From: Ottelia alismoides
Taxonomy: Eukaryota; Streptophyta; Magnoliopsida; Alismatales; Hydrocharitaceae
Direction: 5' to 3'
Assembly: GCA_037367405.1 (NCBI GenBank)
Contig: JAZKJV010002320.1
Span: forward strand, 248,001 to 312,000
Length of the DNA: 64,000 nt
The translations under genes were made by a program, and so were the position numbers. The notes under the pieces are model-generated. The model saw only the letters and a program-made list of their open reading frames with translations, did not search any database and was not told the DNA's origin. Position 1 is the first letter of the stretch. Each line of letters begins with the position of its first letter. This document shows positions 43,691 through 55,147 of this stretch, piece by piece.

Positions 43691-46508
43691 AATATTATTT
43701 ACTGCGAAAAATCAGGATATATTTTGAAATTCGAAATGAAAAACATATCCCTTGCTATTGCCTAATTCCTATAACATATAATGGTCAATAAAGGTTTTTT
43801 TTGCAAGCAATACGTATTTATATCCGTGTATGTGTGCATACAAATCACATATGATAAATTTGATATATTTATATGATGTTGGGAGCTTACATCATGATGT
43901 AGGTAACTTACCTACACCAATTTTTTTTCTACTCTGTTTTTTTATTTCTTTAAATGAATCAATAGGGGATTTACTTAGAACATTAAGGGGAATATGTGTT
44001 TCAAATTTCGTGAAAAACATACATTTCTAACATGTTCATCTAGAGGGGTCGGTTTCAGTAATTCTGAGCTCGTTAAAAGAATTCGACAGTTTTCCTTGAG
44101 GGAATAAAAGACTCGATCTAAATCTCTTTTTATTTCAAAAAATAAAAAAAGTAGACGGAAAAAGAGGTAGGTCCCTTTTCTCTATTTATGTCATATATTC
44201 ATAAGGTCTTGCGTGAAAATAGTCATTTTCTAACCAAATCAAACAACAGAATAAAAATGTTCCCAATGTATTCAAGATGACTATATCTCCATCCATCTAA
44301 TCAATGTCCATCGAGTGTTCATCATTTTTGTTGTTTTCACAGGAAAAAATATGTCATTCCAAGAAACCATTTCTATATGAAAAGTGCTTCAGTAAATTAT
44401 TTCACTCCAACTATTGAAAATAGATTAAATGAATTGAGTTATTTAGATTTTAAGTTAGACCAGTGTGTATAGACACATGGGTCGGTGGGTCTAATTTCTT
44501 CCGTCCAATTAATCCATAAAAATCAAACTACCATCATAGATCACGCATGTTTTAAACATGTGTCGCCCAAACTAACGCTCTCGGTGAGCCATGGTTAGAC
44601 CCACCTAACTTGATCGATCGGTAAATATGTACAATATAATGCTTAGAATTCTAAATTGTGATAGATCGTTGGATGTCTTTCACAACGCATTCTCCCATCC
44701 CCAACGTGACCCTGACTAGTTCTACTGTGGTGATCTCAGTCTGGCTTAGTGCTCCTCAATCTACCTGACTATCTCCTCGACGCCTCCAACTTCGATCAAC
44801 AATATGGGAACCTACCTGGTCTCCCTACAATCGTGCTCTAACCCAAACCCATCTCACATGCCTTGCATTTTCCTTTCCTCCTTACCTCAACTCAACAGCC
44901 CTATCCCCACTCCACCGATCCCCGATCTACCCCAACACTCTCATCCTTGACTTATGCCTATTCTGGCATCCTTAGCTTGCTTCGTCGAGGCCCCACCATT
45001 GGATGTCTCGAACTCCGATCAATTTTGGATTAGCACCATTTTTCACCAAATTTATTTGATTTTTACGCATTTGATTGATCAAGACCGATCATCCAAACAT
45101 CTCAACCTAATCTGATATGATCAAATAATGGATTATATCTTGTCAGTCTCGACATCGATACATGTATTGAAATTTTTGGTCGGTATCCATCCACATTTTA
45201 TGCAAATGCTAAAGTGTATAATATACACACGTGCTCACACACAAATATATAATACATTACATAGGTCGCGACAATAAAAGTGGCATGCCAATTCATTGTC
45301 ATTTCTTCCAATGTTAAATGCGTAACAATGAAAATTATCAAATGCAAAATTATCTTTTCCTCTTGTGATTCAGAGCAAATTTAACATTTATTGCGAAAGA
45401 TTCATATAACGATGACTATTTGTTGCCATCTTTGTTAATGTTGGTACTAACCATTGTTAATTTAGCAACGATTATAAAAGAGCCGATGATTAATAATAAT
45501 TGATATATGAATAACAACGAATACACTATTTATTGCAAAATTGAAGAATGGAGCAACGGATGATATTAATTGTCGTAAAATTGTAGGAATATATGGCAAA
45601 AAATATTAGATTTTTCATTGCCTTAGACCAAAGTTGTTGTGGCTGGTATATGTTTATATTATACATTTATAAGGTACAACGATACCATCCTCAACTTCCT
45701 CTTCGTCGTTGCCTTGTGCCTGCAACAGCTTTATTATTTTTTCATTAACTTTATATATATGTTACTCAAGTTAATCATTAAAATGGAATTTTAATGTAAT
45801 TTAATAAATACATACTATTTATGTATTATGTAAAACCTTTTTTAAAGAAAGTGAAATTAAAGTTGGTAATCAATATTAACAGAATATCAAAACTATCTAA
45901 TGGATAATCCATGTATGTAGAGCGATTATATGCATCCATTTGCATATATCCATATATGCATCTTGATCCATTTTCAAGGATATGATAACACATTTTTCGA
46001 TATACATGTGATATGTCTTCAAAATGATACTAGACTTTGAAAAAGGATATAGATAAGATAAAAACCCAGATCTACATTTGTATCTGTCTAATTTTTTCAA
46101 TAGTAGGGTCGGTAATTTTAGGGGTCCGAAGCATCTCCCTTGGGATTCGAACTCAAATCCTTTAAAGTGTAGGCACGCTGCACCACAATCAGACCACATT
46201 TGTATATGTCTAATTACGTATATAGAATGCATAATGTAGGGTACCCATTCGATCCCAACATATCCCACCGATCATTAATGGTCCATGTCTCGATCTGTCC
46301 CATCTCATGCAAGGATACTCAGTTCTAATGGTTACCCGGATTATTCAAATGAGTAACATAATAACAATAACAATTATAATATTTTCATAGCACCTTCGAA
46401 TAAAAACGCATAACAGATATGAAATCGAATTTAAATAACATATAAATAACTAAACAACAAAATAGCCAGAGTTGGGTCAGGTACCCATTTGACCAGACTA
46501 TATTGAAC
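43691..46508. other. AT-rich DNA without a gene
   Basis: No coding signal was found. Near 45400, GATTCATATAACGATGACTA resembles the interior of the CACTA-type MITE at 46512 and the stretch near 12613, which suggests decayed relatives. The 44670-45010 part is pyrimidine-rich. Confidence 0.35.
46120..46203 (-). repeat. Possible tRNA-derived SINE head
   Basis: On the minus strand TGTGGTGCAGCGTGCC (A-box-like) is followed about 25 bases later by GAGTTCGAATCCC (B-box-like). This is the layout of plant tRNA-derived SINEs. A similar B box (AAGGTTCAAACCTC) occurs on the plus strand near 47045. No tail or duplication was found. Confidence 0.3.
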
Positions 46509-46511
46509 ACT

Positions 46512-46948
46512 CACTACAAAAAAATGAGGCTATAGTGACATTTTTTTATCAAAATCCATCACTAAGAATATATAACGATGATATTACTCATTGTGAAATT
46601 ATTTTTATACTATAATTTAGAGGTGGATATAATATCCGTCACTATATCATTAGCAACGGTCCATATAACGATGCTTATTCATTGCTATTTAAAAAAAAAT
46701 TAATCATCACCATATTTTAAATTAAAAATTTAACAAAGATTAATTAAAATTTTAAACAAATAGTAACAAATATCGTCGATATATGAACCATCGCAAAAAA
46801 TATAGCTACATGTATTATATATGCCATCAATTTCAAGTATAAAAAATAATTTCTCAATAAATAATATCATCGTTGTATAATAAAAAAATAGCTTATTTCG
46901 TGACGGATACTGAAAAAAGCATCATCATAGCCTGATTTTGTTGCAGTA
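46512..46948. mobile_element. CACTA-type MITE, 437 bp
   Basis: It starts CACTACAAAAAAATGAGGCT. The inverted right end reads TACTGCAACAAAATCAGGCT, so the two ends form an imperfect TIR of about 35 bp with the CACTRCAA signature. The interior has ATATAACGATG-type repeats. The expected 3-bp duplication is not clean (ACT versus ATC). Confidence 0.65.
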
Positions 46949-48322
46949 ATCCCTACTGCTTAAAAGCAACACTACATTGAATCATCTTCAAACACGTTCA
47001 AGTCATATGGTGGTCGAGCAAATGTATCTATCATCAAAAGGATCAAGGTTCAAACCTCACGATTGCATCCTTTTCGATTTACCAGACTTGGTTTGGATTT
47101 TCAACAACCAGTATAAGATTTTTACGTGCATAAACATCCCTACACATTTCAATCCAGATTTTTAATTGACAAGCATCTCAAAGGAGATTGCAATACCATG
47201 AAGCATCAAATATTGGTATTAGAAATGATCCCTGCATCAGCAAGTGAGGAGATCACCTATTTAAAGCCGTGAATTGGTACCTGGGAGGGATACTGAAGAA
47301 TCCTTGAAGTCAAATCTGATTCCCCCATCTTTTTTTTACAGGTGAATCCATAAATGCAACTGCAACAAAGTCCAGATCCTTACCTGCAATTCAGCAAGCA
47401 TGGATACACGACACAAGAGTTGCTTCATGATCTGAATAGAATAATCGCATGACAAGATTACCTTCGATTGAGATATCGATAGAATCAATATAACAATGCA
47501 GTCAGATTTGTCGTCAGGGATATCTATGGCTATCATTAGCCAGGCCTGGATATGATGAGAGTGACCAACATATTTCATAGAGAACTTCTAACATCCCACG
47601 CTTAAGACACGACCCGCTATCAGAAAAAACTAGCCCTGGCAACTTGTTAAGCTCACACCTAACTAGACTCATTGCCAACCACTCAAAATGCTTAAGCTCA
47701 TGTTGTCAAATGGTTACTTCCTACTACTCTTACAGCATGATCTCACGCTTCATGAGCATTAGATGGTGGACTATGTTCGGGATGCTACAAAACTATATGA
47801 GCTTCATCAAGGCTCTCCTCTTATTCCATCTTAAGTGATCTATTAAGGACAAATTCACACCGCCAAGTGATAAGCAATCCACAGAAAGATATTGGGATTT
47901 TCGTGGAAAAATCAGACCAGTGTAGTGGGTAAAAAATCAAGGGAAACGAGATCAAGTCCACTATGAAAGGGGGTGGGGGGTACATAAACCCTAGGATAGT
48001 TGTAGTGGCAGCCCAACCTCTCTCGGAAATACAATGTATATAAGATGATTACCCCACAAGTCCTAATGCACATATTTATAGATGTGTTCCACATGATCGG
48101 ATCCTAAAACAATCCATTCAAAAATTGTGTTGGGTCCTTATCGGCACATCTAATATGATCTATGCATTCTACACATCTCTCAAGCAACTTTGCTGGAAAT
48201 ATTTGTATGGTTCAAACACCAAAGTAAAACCCTCCCACTTGAACTGTTAGATCATATGAATTTAACAGATCCATCAACCAGCACAAGCTTCCCAAAAACC
48301 AAAGGGATATTTTTTTTGAGTA
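46949..48322. other. No gene recognised
   Basis: Mixed sequence without a frame of recognisable content. A short duplicated phrase (AAACCAAAGGGATATT at 48296 and 48325) lies at the left edge of the following MULE. Confidence 0.35.
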
Positions 48323-48331
48323 AAAACCAAA

Positions 48332-49139
48332 GGGATATTTACATCCATAACCCTGAGTAGTTTCGTAATTACCCCATTAACCCTCGATAATCACGAATTA
48401 CATCCACGATCTTGAGTAAGTGCTCCGTTTTACACCTATAACCCTCCGTTAGTTTTGATCATTAACTCAACCTGAGTAGTGAGTTAATCTAATCAATCCT
48501 AGATCTAACAGCTGAAGTTAATCAAAAATAAAAGAACAAAAAAAACCCACCCCTACCTTCTTCGTCCTCTAGCGCGTCCCCCTCTCCTTTCTTCCTCCCC
48601 CCTCCACACCCCCGTCGACCATCTCCTCCCCCCGGTCCCCCCTGCACCCGACCTGCAAGAGCCCCCCTCGACACGCCCCCCGCACCCGACCTGCAAGACG
48701 CCGACTGTCTGCAAGAGCCCCCTCTAGCGCACGCCCCCCGGCACCCGACCTACAAGATGCCAACTGGGAGCACCCCCCCCCCCCCCCCCCCCCCGCCGCC
48801 GCCCGACCTCCCCCCTCCCCCACCCGCGTGCCCCTATCGCCCAACCTGCAGGAGTTCCCCCCGAGGAGGAGGAAGGGCGGTCGAAGCAAGAGGGAAGGGA
48901 AGGAGGAGTGGTATCCTTTGTAAATAAGATGAACTTAAAGGTGGATTACATAACGGTACATAACGGATTTCGTTGTAACTAACAGAGAAATGGATGGAAT
49001 GTACTCCTTAGGGTTATGTATGTAATTAAGAAACTACTGAGGGTTATGCTATGCAAGAGTTAAGAATGACTCGAGGTCCTATGTGTAATTTGTGATTATC
49101 GAGGGTCTCTGGGGTGCAGGTTATGGGTGTAAATAACCC
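48332..49139. mobile_element. Second C-rich MULE, 808 bp, 9-bp target duplication
   Basis: The left end GGGATATTTACATCCATAAC pairs with the inverted right end GGGTTATTTACACCCATAAC. Both arms hold ACCCTCGATAATCACRAATT and ACCCTSAGTAGTTTC blocks in changed order. The flanks AAAACCAAA (48323-48331) and AAAATCAAA (49140-49148) match at 8 of 9. The interior is C-rich with CACCCGACCTGCAAGA units and a 22-base C run (48773-48794), much like the MULE at 4038. There is no transposase. Confidence 0.75.
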
Positions 49140-49148
49140 AAAATCAAA

Positions 49149-49989
49149 TCCAATTCATTGCAAAACCTAGATAGCACCTCCAATCTAGCATTGTTTCAGC
49201 TTTTCAATTATCAAAAACATGGGGCCCGATGGAAGGGATCAATAACCAGATGAATGATCTTGTGGCCCTCTACAAAGATCGCCCATCCTTTCCCACTCCC
49301 ACATACAGTAACACATTGATCCATAATAATTTTAGCATCACCATTTTCTATATTCATCATGGGACCTGAATGAGTGCTATGTCTTCATTGACCTCAGCCC
49401 GGCCCTGGTCTTGCATATCAATCATCAACAGGTGAACCCTTCCTCTGCTTTGCGTGTCAACTATCTTATGTCTTCCAACCTCTCCAGGGGAAATTCAATC
49501 CATCATGGAAGGTCTTGGATCCTTATGACTCCGCACTAGGCCATAGAGGGTCAGGACCTGCTATCTTCGGGAAGATCATTTACATAGGTCGATCGGCCAA
49601 CCATCGCTTCACCAAGATGATCAATAATAATCTTAGCATGGCCTCTCTTTCTAAGACCTGCTATGGCAGGTAGCAAATATAAATTGGGATGGGATGATTT
49701 ATTTTTAAATGGATTGGTTACAAAATAATTTATTATTCTAGTTAAGAATATCATAATCTATCCCCCAAGGATTTTGAGCAATAATTCTTCCAAAGATGCA
49801 TCAGATGGTCCTACATGTGTGGTGTAGGGCAACATATAATGGTTTATGAGTTGCATACTTTAATCAGTCATGACAATTGGAAATCAGTACCACAACCTAC
49901 AGGTGCATCTATGGCCAGTGGAAATTTGACGCTCAGCATGAATGATATTATCCACTCTTCAGAAACCTTCAAATTGACATTTGATCACA
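49149..49989. other. No gene recognised
   Basis: Mixed sequence. Possibly the decayed upstream part of the LINE relic that follows, but no domain could be read. Confidence 0.3.
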
Positions 49990-50250
49990 CTTGTTGTAAA
50001 GATGCATCAACAGGTGGATGCATCATGGGAGAAATCATACTTGGATTTTTGCAGAAGGTGGATTTCAGTAAGTCTTACGATATGTTGAGGTGGCCTTTTA
50101 TTTGGCTGGCTTTGAAATAATGTGACTTTCCGGAGTGATAAGTGGTGCGGATGAAGTGTTGAAACATTACAGTCTCTTTCTCAAATCTGGTGAATTAGTA
50201 TCCAGAGGGAGGTGGGTTGTGGGGTGGCTCCCTCCATAGCAGAGAATTAT
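49990..50250 (+). pseudogene. LINE reverse-transcriptase scrap
   Basis: On the plus strand a short frame reads KVDFSKSYDMLRWPFIW, matching motif A of plant LINE reverse transcriptases (VDFxKAYDxVxWxF). After stops it continues as ITVSFSNLVN and a GGG-SREL stretch, as expected just before the RGLRQGDP motif. Stops and frameshifts show decay. The limits are approximate. Confidence 0.5.
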
Positions 50251-50332
50251 GCAAGTGTTCTCTTACATCACTATAGTTCGTACTATAAGGATTTTACTCT
50301 CAGCATAAAAATAATCAAATTTATAAGAACAT

Positions 50333-50504
50333 TGTTAGAGATGTATTTATGTTTCATCTTATTTCGTTGTAACCTCCTCAGGCTATTAATGTAATTTTCT
50401 ATTTATGAGCGTTCTAGGGTTTTATCTTATATAAGGACCTCTAGATCTCTTGAATAATTCAATTTTCATTGTGTTTTCTCATCTTTTTCACATGGTATCA
50501 GAGC
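50333..50504 (+). mobile_element. Orphan short Copia LTR (158 bp) followed by initiator-Met tRNA primer site
   Basis: TGTTAGAGATGTA starts and CTTTTTCA ends a 158-bp LTR with a TATA box (CTTATATAAGG near 50426). The primer-binding site TGGTATCAGAGC follows at 50493-50504, complementary to plant initiator tRNA-Met. A GC-rich leader follows to about 50850, then no gag or pol. No partner LTR was found in the window, so this is the 5' end of a broken Copia or TRIM-like element. Confidence 0.7.
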
Positions 50505-51187
50505 GACGTTTCTAAACCGATATTCTGACCTAAATCCCACCGTCACCAACGAGCTCGTTGTCCCTCTGCACACGCAAGAGGGCTCGAGCCATCCCTAAAT
50601 CGGTATTATGTGCTGCACCGCTAGGTGGTGCTGCTCCCTCGTGGTGCGCCGCCACGGCTGTTGCTCCTCTGTAAGCACCTGGAGCGCCTCCAAGAAGCTC
50701 TCCAAGTGCCCTAGCACCACTGCAAACACTGCTTCTAAGCGGTTCTACGACTTCGTCGAGCGCTGCCAGGAGTCGTTACTCCTCCGCCAACGCTTGGAGC
50801 TCCGCCTTGAAGCACTCCAGGTGCCCTAACATCACTGCAACCCTCCGCCAGGAGGTCCTGTACATCTGAAAGGTTGTTATTGTACCCTAGGAACCTCTGC
50901 CACACGTCATACATCGATGTGTGGCAATCCCAAGCCAAAGTTCGTTGCTATAGAAGCCCGAAAGGGGTTGAAACGGTGATCTAGGTCACTTCTATTATTG
51001 ATTAAAGCCATTAATCTTCTTCTAGGTCACTTCTTGATATGTATGATCATGATGACGTCCACCGAGACCAAGCCTATGCACTCGACTTTTTTTATGATAG
51101 TACATGGTACTTATATCAAACTAAAGGGCACGGAAAACTATGTGTTATAGTCTCGATCCTTCAAGATGTTCATTGGTGGCCAGCACA
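50505..51187. other. Leader-like GC-rich sequence and unrecognised DNA
   Basis: The first 350 bases have the composition of a Copia leader. Nothing with a domain was found, and the rest is the target region of the next LTR element. Confidence 0.3.
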
Positions 51188-51192
51188 AGAAC

Positions 51193-51499
51193 GGTTGGAG
51201 TATTTCGTTATGCATCACTCTTGTCGTTGATGGGTAATGGATCACTCCAAGATCCATTTGCCACATCAGAGTTTAGTCCCACAATTACTAGGTGTGGGAT
51301 GTGGAGACTTAGTGAGGGCTATATAAGAAGCCCTACACCCTCTGTATTCAATGAGAAAGGTAATAGGCTATCAACCCTTTGAAGCGTTCTCCTGCGGTTT
51401 CATACCTCTCCTTAGGGAGTAGGGTTCCACGTTAAATCCCTTGTTCTTCCAAGTTTATTTATTTTCTCTGATTCTGCTACCACATTATATTTTTTAACA
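51193..51499 (+). repeat. 5' LTR
   Basis: It starts GGTTGGAGTATTTCG (the TG start is changed to GG) and ends TTTTTTAACA. A TATA box, CTATATAAG, is at 51319-51327. It differs from the 3' LTR at many positions and by small indels, so the insertion is old. Confidence 0.88.
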
Positions 51500-51949
51500 A
51501 GATATCAGAGCGGGTTCGATTCTCGATGATGAATTTTATATTTTTTGTTCGAGATTCGATTTTTGGTCCTATGTTCCAGGAGATTTATTACTTGAAGATC
51601 GTTAGCATGTATTGATCGTTCAAGATTCCATATTTAATTCTAGGCTTTCATTCTGAAATCCTAGTTTTTGCATGCATCTCAAGAGGGCCCTCCGCATCCG
51701 TGCATGTCTATCGCACGCAACGGCGGTGCTGATGTGATCCCAGGTCGAGCCCCAGACTTCCAAGCATGTGTGCTCTAAGCATCTCTGGTCGGTCCAGCCA
51801 TTCTAGGGTTTCTCTCTGAAAACCTACTCCTTCCAATTGATCTTCCGCATCCAATCCTAGTCGCAGCCATTAAAAAAAAGTGGAGCATTGTCAAGCTCCT
51901 CCTTCAGCCGGGGTATACCATTCTAGGGTTTTATGAAAACCCTTATTAT

Positions 51950-52430
51950 GGGCATCTTCTGTACGCATCTATTTCTCCAGCAGTCGGCGTCGATCTGCAG
52001 CGGACCGTGCGTGCGAAGCAACCTCGGGCGGCGCAACGAGTTCGGCTCCAGGCGACGATGGTTGCCATCCTCTTCCAACCTCAAGCAACGGAGGCCCGAT
52101 CTCGTTGGCAGCATCTTCTCGTGCGACATCCATTCCCACAGGAGCTCCTCTCTCGTGCGAGCACCCTCCAGCTCGATCGCCCTTCCTGCAGGGCTCCAGC
52201 ACATATCCAGGTGGCGCGAGACCGCCATCGCAGGCGAAGGCCTCCCACACGGCGATGTCGTTCTTCCACTCCAAGCTCCAGCGATGCCGCCTTTTCTCCA
52301 GCCGAAGACAAACCCTCCTGGAGGAGCAAATCTCGCTCCAAGAAAGTCTCATCAGGGGCGACGGCTCTCATGTTGAGGGTTCCCAAGCAGAGAATCCTAA
52401 ATAAGCAAGGGAAAAAAAGAGAGAGGCCCG
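51950..52430. other. GC-rich internal segment of the non-autonomous LTR element
   Basis: Base composition changes sharply here from the flanking leader. Frames of 100-147 codons are open on both strands but none resembles a known domain. It could be captured host sequence or a GC-rich leader. Confidence 0.35.
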
Positions 52431-53505
52431 ATTAGGCCGTGGTTTGTAAAAAAGGTGGGAGAGGGAATAAGCCCAAGTGGGCTGCTACTTAACGAGAGAA
52501 AATGAGGGTGGCCTAGCGTTTAAAAAAAAGGGGGTTGCATATTATTGGGCCCTATTTGGGCTGAATGAATTTGTTAAAAAAATCTGGTCTAAAAAAAGAT
52601 GTGCATCCAAAGAATAGCCGTACGCAAGAAATTTTGTGCAAAAAGAGAGAGGAAAAGCCGTAAAAAATGAATGGATTATAAAAAATGATTCAAAAAAATC
52701 ACTTGTGATGTTTTGTTTTCCCCCAGTTTCTTTATCTTCTATCAATTTAGTCGACACCATTGTTTTCCGACAAGTATGGGGGGAAGGGGGAGTATTGTGT
52801 AGAGTAAGAGGCCTATTTCATATTCCAAGTCAGATTTAGATTTTCTCAGGCCAACCAGATGTTCAGACTCTACAGATCGGTCTTTCAAACTCGATGTTCA
52901 GATGTTTTCCGAGTCTAAAATTCGATGTGTACATGTGTGCTATCAGTTGTTTGTGGTCCCCATCTTTTCTAGTTGGCTTAGGTTTTCACGCGTTCCATAG
53001 GAACTCCATAGTTGAGATCACATTCCATGTGCCATGTGGGCTACGGTTTTCATGTGGTTTTATAGGGACTTTAGAGTAGAGATCCCATTCTCTGAGCCGG
53101 TATGGGAGAAACTCAATTCTCCAATGAGGAGACGTTTCAGACTCCATTCTCCAGCGACTGTGGACTCCCACAAGGTTGTTTTCTATGGTTTTTCCAGTTC
53201 GGCCCTTCAGAGATGGAGCAGTTGCCACATGATCTAGTCTTCTACATGTAGCAGGCCACAGTTCTCAAGGTGGAGACTCATCCAGTTTTAGTGTCTCTGA
53301 CAGGCGCAGTACAGAGCACACTCAATTTAACTCAAACTCCAGCCCGTTTAATCCCCACCTGCACGGCATGAGAAGCAACGTCCTCGACAGCAACCGACAG
53401 TTGTGCGTCTTAAGTTGATATTGTCCGTAGTGTCCTGTAGCGTGAGTTTGAGATTTCTTTCTGTTTGTCCAAGCTGAGCATTGCATGCTCCAGCTTGATT
53501 GGGAG

Positions 53506-53815
53506 TGTTGGAGTATTTGGTTATGCATCACTTTTGTAGTTGATGGGTAAATGGATCACTCCATGATCCATTTACCACAACCAGAGTTTAGTCCCACATC
53601 TACCAGTTGTGGGATGTGGAGACTTATTGAGGGATATATAAAAAGCCACACACCCTCTGTATTCAGTGAGAAAAGCAATACACTAACAAACCTTTGAGGC
53701 GTTCTCCCCTGATTTTATCATGCTCCTTAAGGAGTAAGATTCCACGTTAAATCCAGTGTTCTTCATGTTCATATTTATTTTCTCTGATTCCGCTTCTGCA
53801 TTATATTTTCTAACA
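53506..53815 (+). repeat. 3' LTR
   Basis: It starts TGTTGGAGTATTTGG and ends TTTTCTAACA, with intact TG...CA. It is preceded directly by the polypurine-like CTTGATTGGGAG and contains GATATATAAAAAGCC as a TATA box. Confidence 0.88.
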
Positions 53816-53994
53816 AGAACCATATTCTTACCAAGGATCCGCTCAAGAAAATGGACAAGGGATACAACACTGGACCGCACTTCCACTGGGAGGGCGAGAC
53901 GGAAGAGTCTCTTAGGAGGCTTCCTCATCGCTTGAGTTTTGGTTAATGCTGCACTAATAGGTCTTGGCGAAGAAAAGATTTGGTCAGCTGGCAT
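53816..53994 (-). pseudogene. Unrecognised frame interrupted by the LTR element
   Basis: On the minus strand an ATG at 53994 opens about 60 codons (MPADQIFSSPRPISAALTKT at the start) up to the LTR insertion. Beyond the element the same frame resumes at 51192 for 13 more codons and then stops. The protein has no family that I recognise. It may be a host or TE exon broken by the insertion, or chance. Confidence 0.25.
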
Positions 53995-55140
53995 TGAGGT
54001 TGGTTACAGTTGATTTTGACTATAAGTTGAGTTTGGTTACATCTGAGTTAGTTACTTTTAAGTTTGGTTCCAGTTAAGTTTGGTGTTGTTCTTGAGGTTG
54101 TTTGTTGTTCCGCCAATAGGTCCTTGATGATGAAAGGATTGTGAGATAGAAATCATCAATCATCAACAATCATCAACATTTAATCATAATTTAGAACTAC
54201 TGCAGATGATAGGAGAAGTGAACGTGTTGAGAACTTAGTTAGGATGCATTATACTCAACCGCATGTCTACGGAGGCACCCCAACCCTAAGGTATTCTTCA
54301 CCCCTTAGAGTCATAGTGTGAGGTCATACTTAGACTAAGACCACATACTATTTACCAGGCTTGAGAAATTAGGTAGAAATAAAGATCAGATCAAAGACTC
54401 ATAATCTTCAATATCAAGATCCATCAACATGATCTATAAGGGATAAAAAGATAATAGCCTACATATGGATCATTAATTAATATATGAAAATGTTATATAT
54501 GGAATGTTATGAGGTGATGGGTGATTGGGAGATTTACATACATAATAGCTTAAAAACCAAATTCCGTGCAAGAAGCTTGTTACTTTTAAATATCAACACC
54601 TATCTATTTGCTTTATTTTGAAACTGATGGAATATATGTTTTATTTTTAATAATAATTATGATTGTACCAACATTTGTTGATATTTCTCTTATTCCTAAC
54701 ATGTATGACAGGCAAGGTGCTTGCATTGCAGTAGATTGACAGTTGGACGTTAAGCTTCCAAAGTTTCTGTTACGGTACACATGATTATATTTTTTGTACA
54801 GGATAATGTAAATGTTTTTCTTTCTTTTCTACTACATTTTAGGATACATGTACATAATGCATTTTATTTTGTTACATGTAAATATATATGGAGATTAATG
54901 CAAATGTGAATTGGTGACACTTGTTAGTTCTACGGTTGTTTACATTGTTGTGAATGACATTCGAAACACGAATAAATTTACTTCAATTTCAGGGAACATA
55001 ATGCGATCGATAACGAATGAAATATTGCGAATGTTGTGTAAACAGGTAACTCAGATCCACGGGTGTCACAAAGATAGAATAGTTTACCTACTAAACTTTT
55101 GTATCATGAATGATCCTCTAACTCAGGATCAGTATAGATG
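53995..55140. other. AT-rich DNA without a gene
   Basis: A few GTTGAGTTTGGTTAC-type repeats near 54000-54110. Nothing else was recognised. Confidence 0.35.
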
Positions 55141-55147
55141 TACACAT

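Larger units (their letters stand above)
51193..53815 (+). mobile_element. Complete but non-coding (non-autonomous) LTR element, 2.6 kb, AGAAC duplication
   Basis: Two related LTRs (51193-51499 and 53506-53815) enclose 2.0 kb. AGAAC flanks the whole at 51188-51192 and 53816-53820. The primer-site remnant TATCAGAGCGGG starts three bases after the left LTR, and the purine-rich CTTGATTGGGAG precedes the right LTR as a polypurine tract. These features fit a Copia-type element mobilised by another's proteins. The interior has no gag, protease, integrase or RT signal. It holds a GC-rich part (51950-52430) with several open frames of unknown meaning, then AT-rich sequence. Confidence 0.88.

Noticed and set aside
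51005..51187. Part of the preceding Copia element
   Set aside because: No gag or pol similarity was seen, and the sequence continues into the frame interrupted by the LTR element, so its origin is left open.
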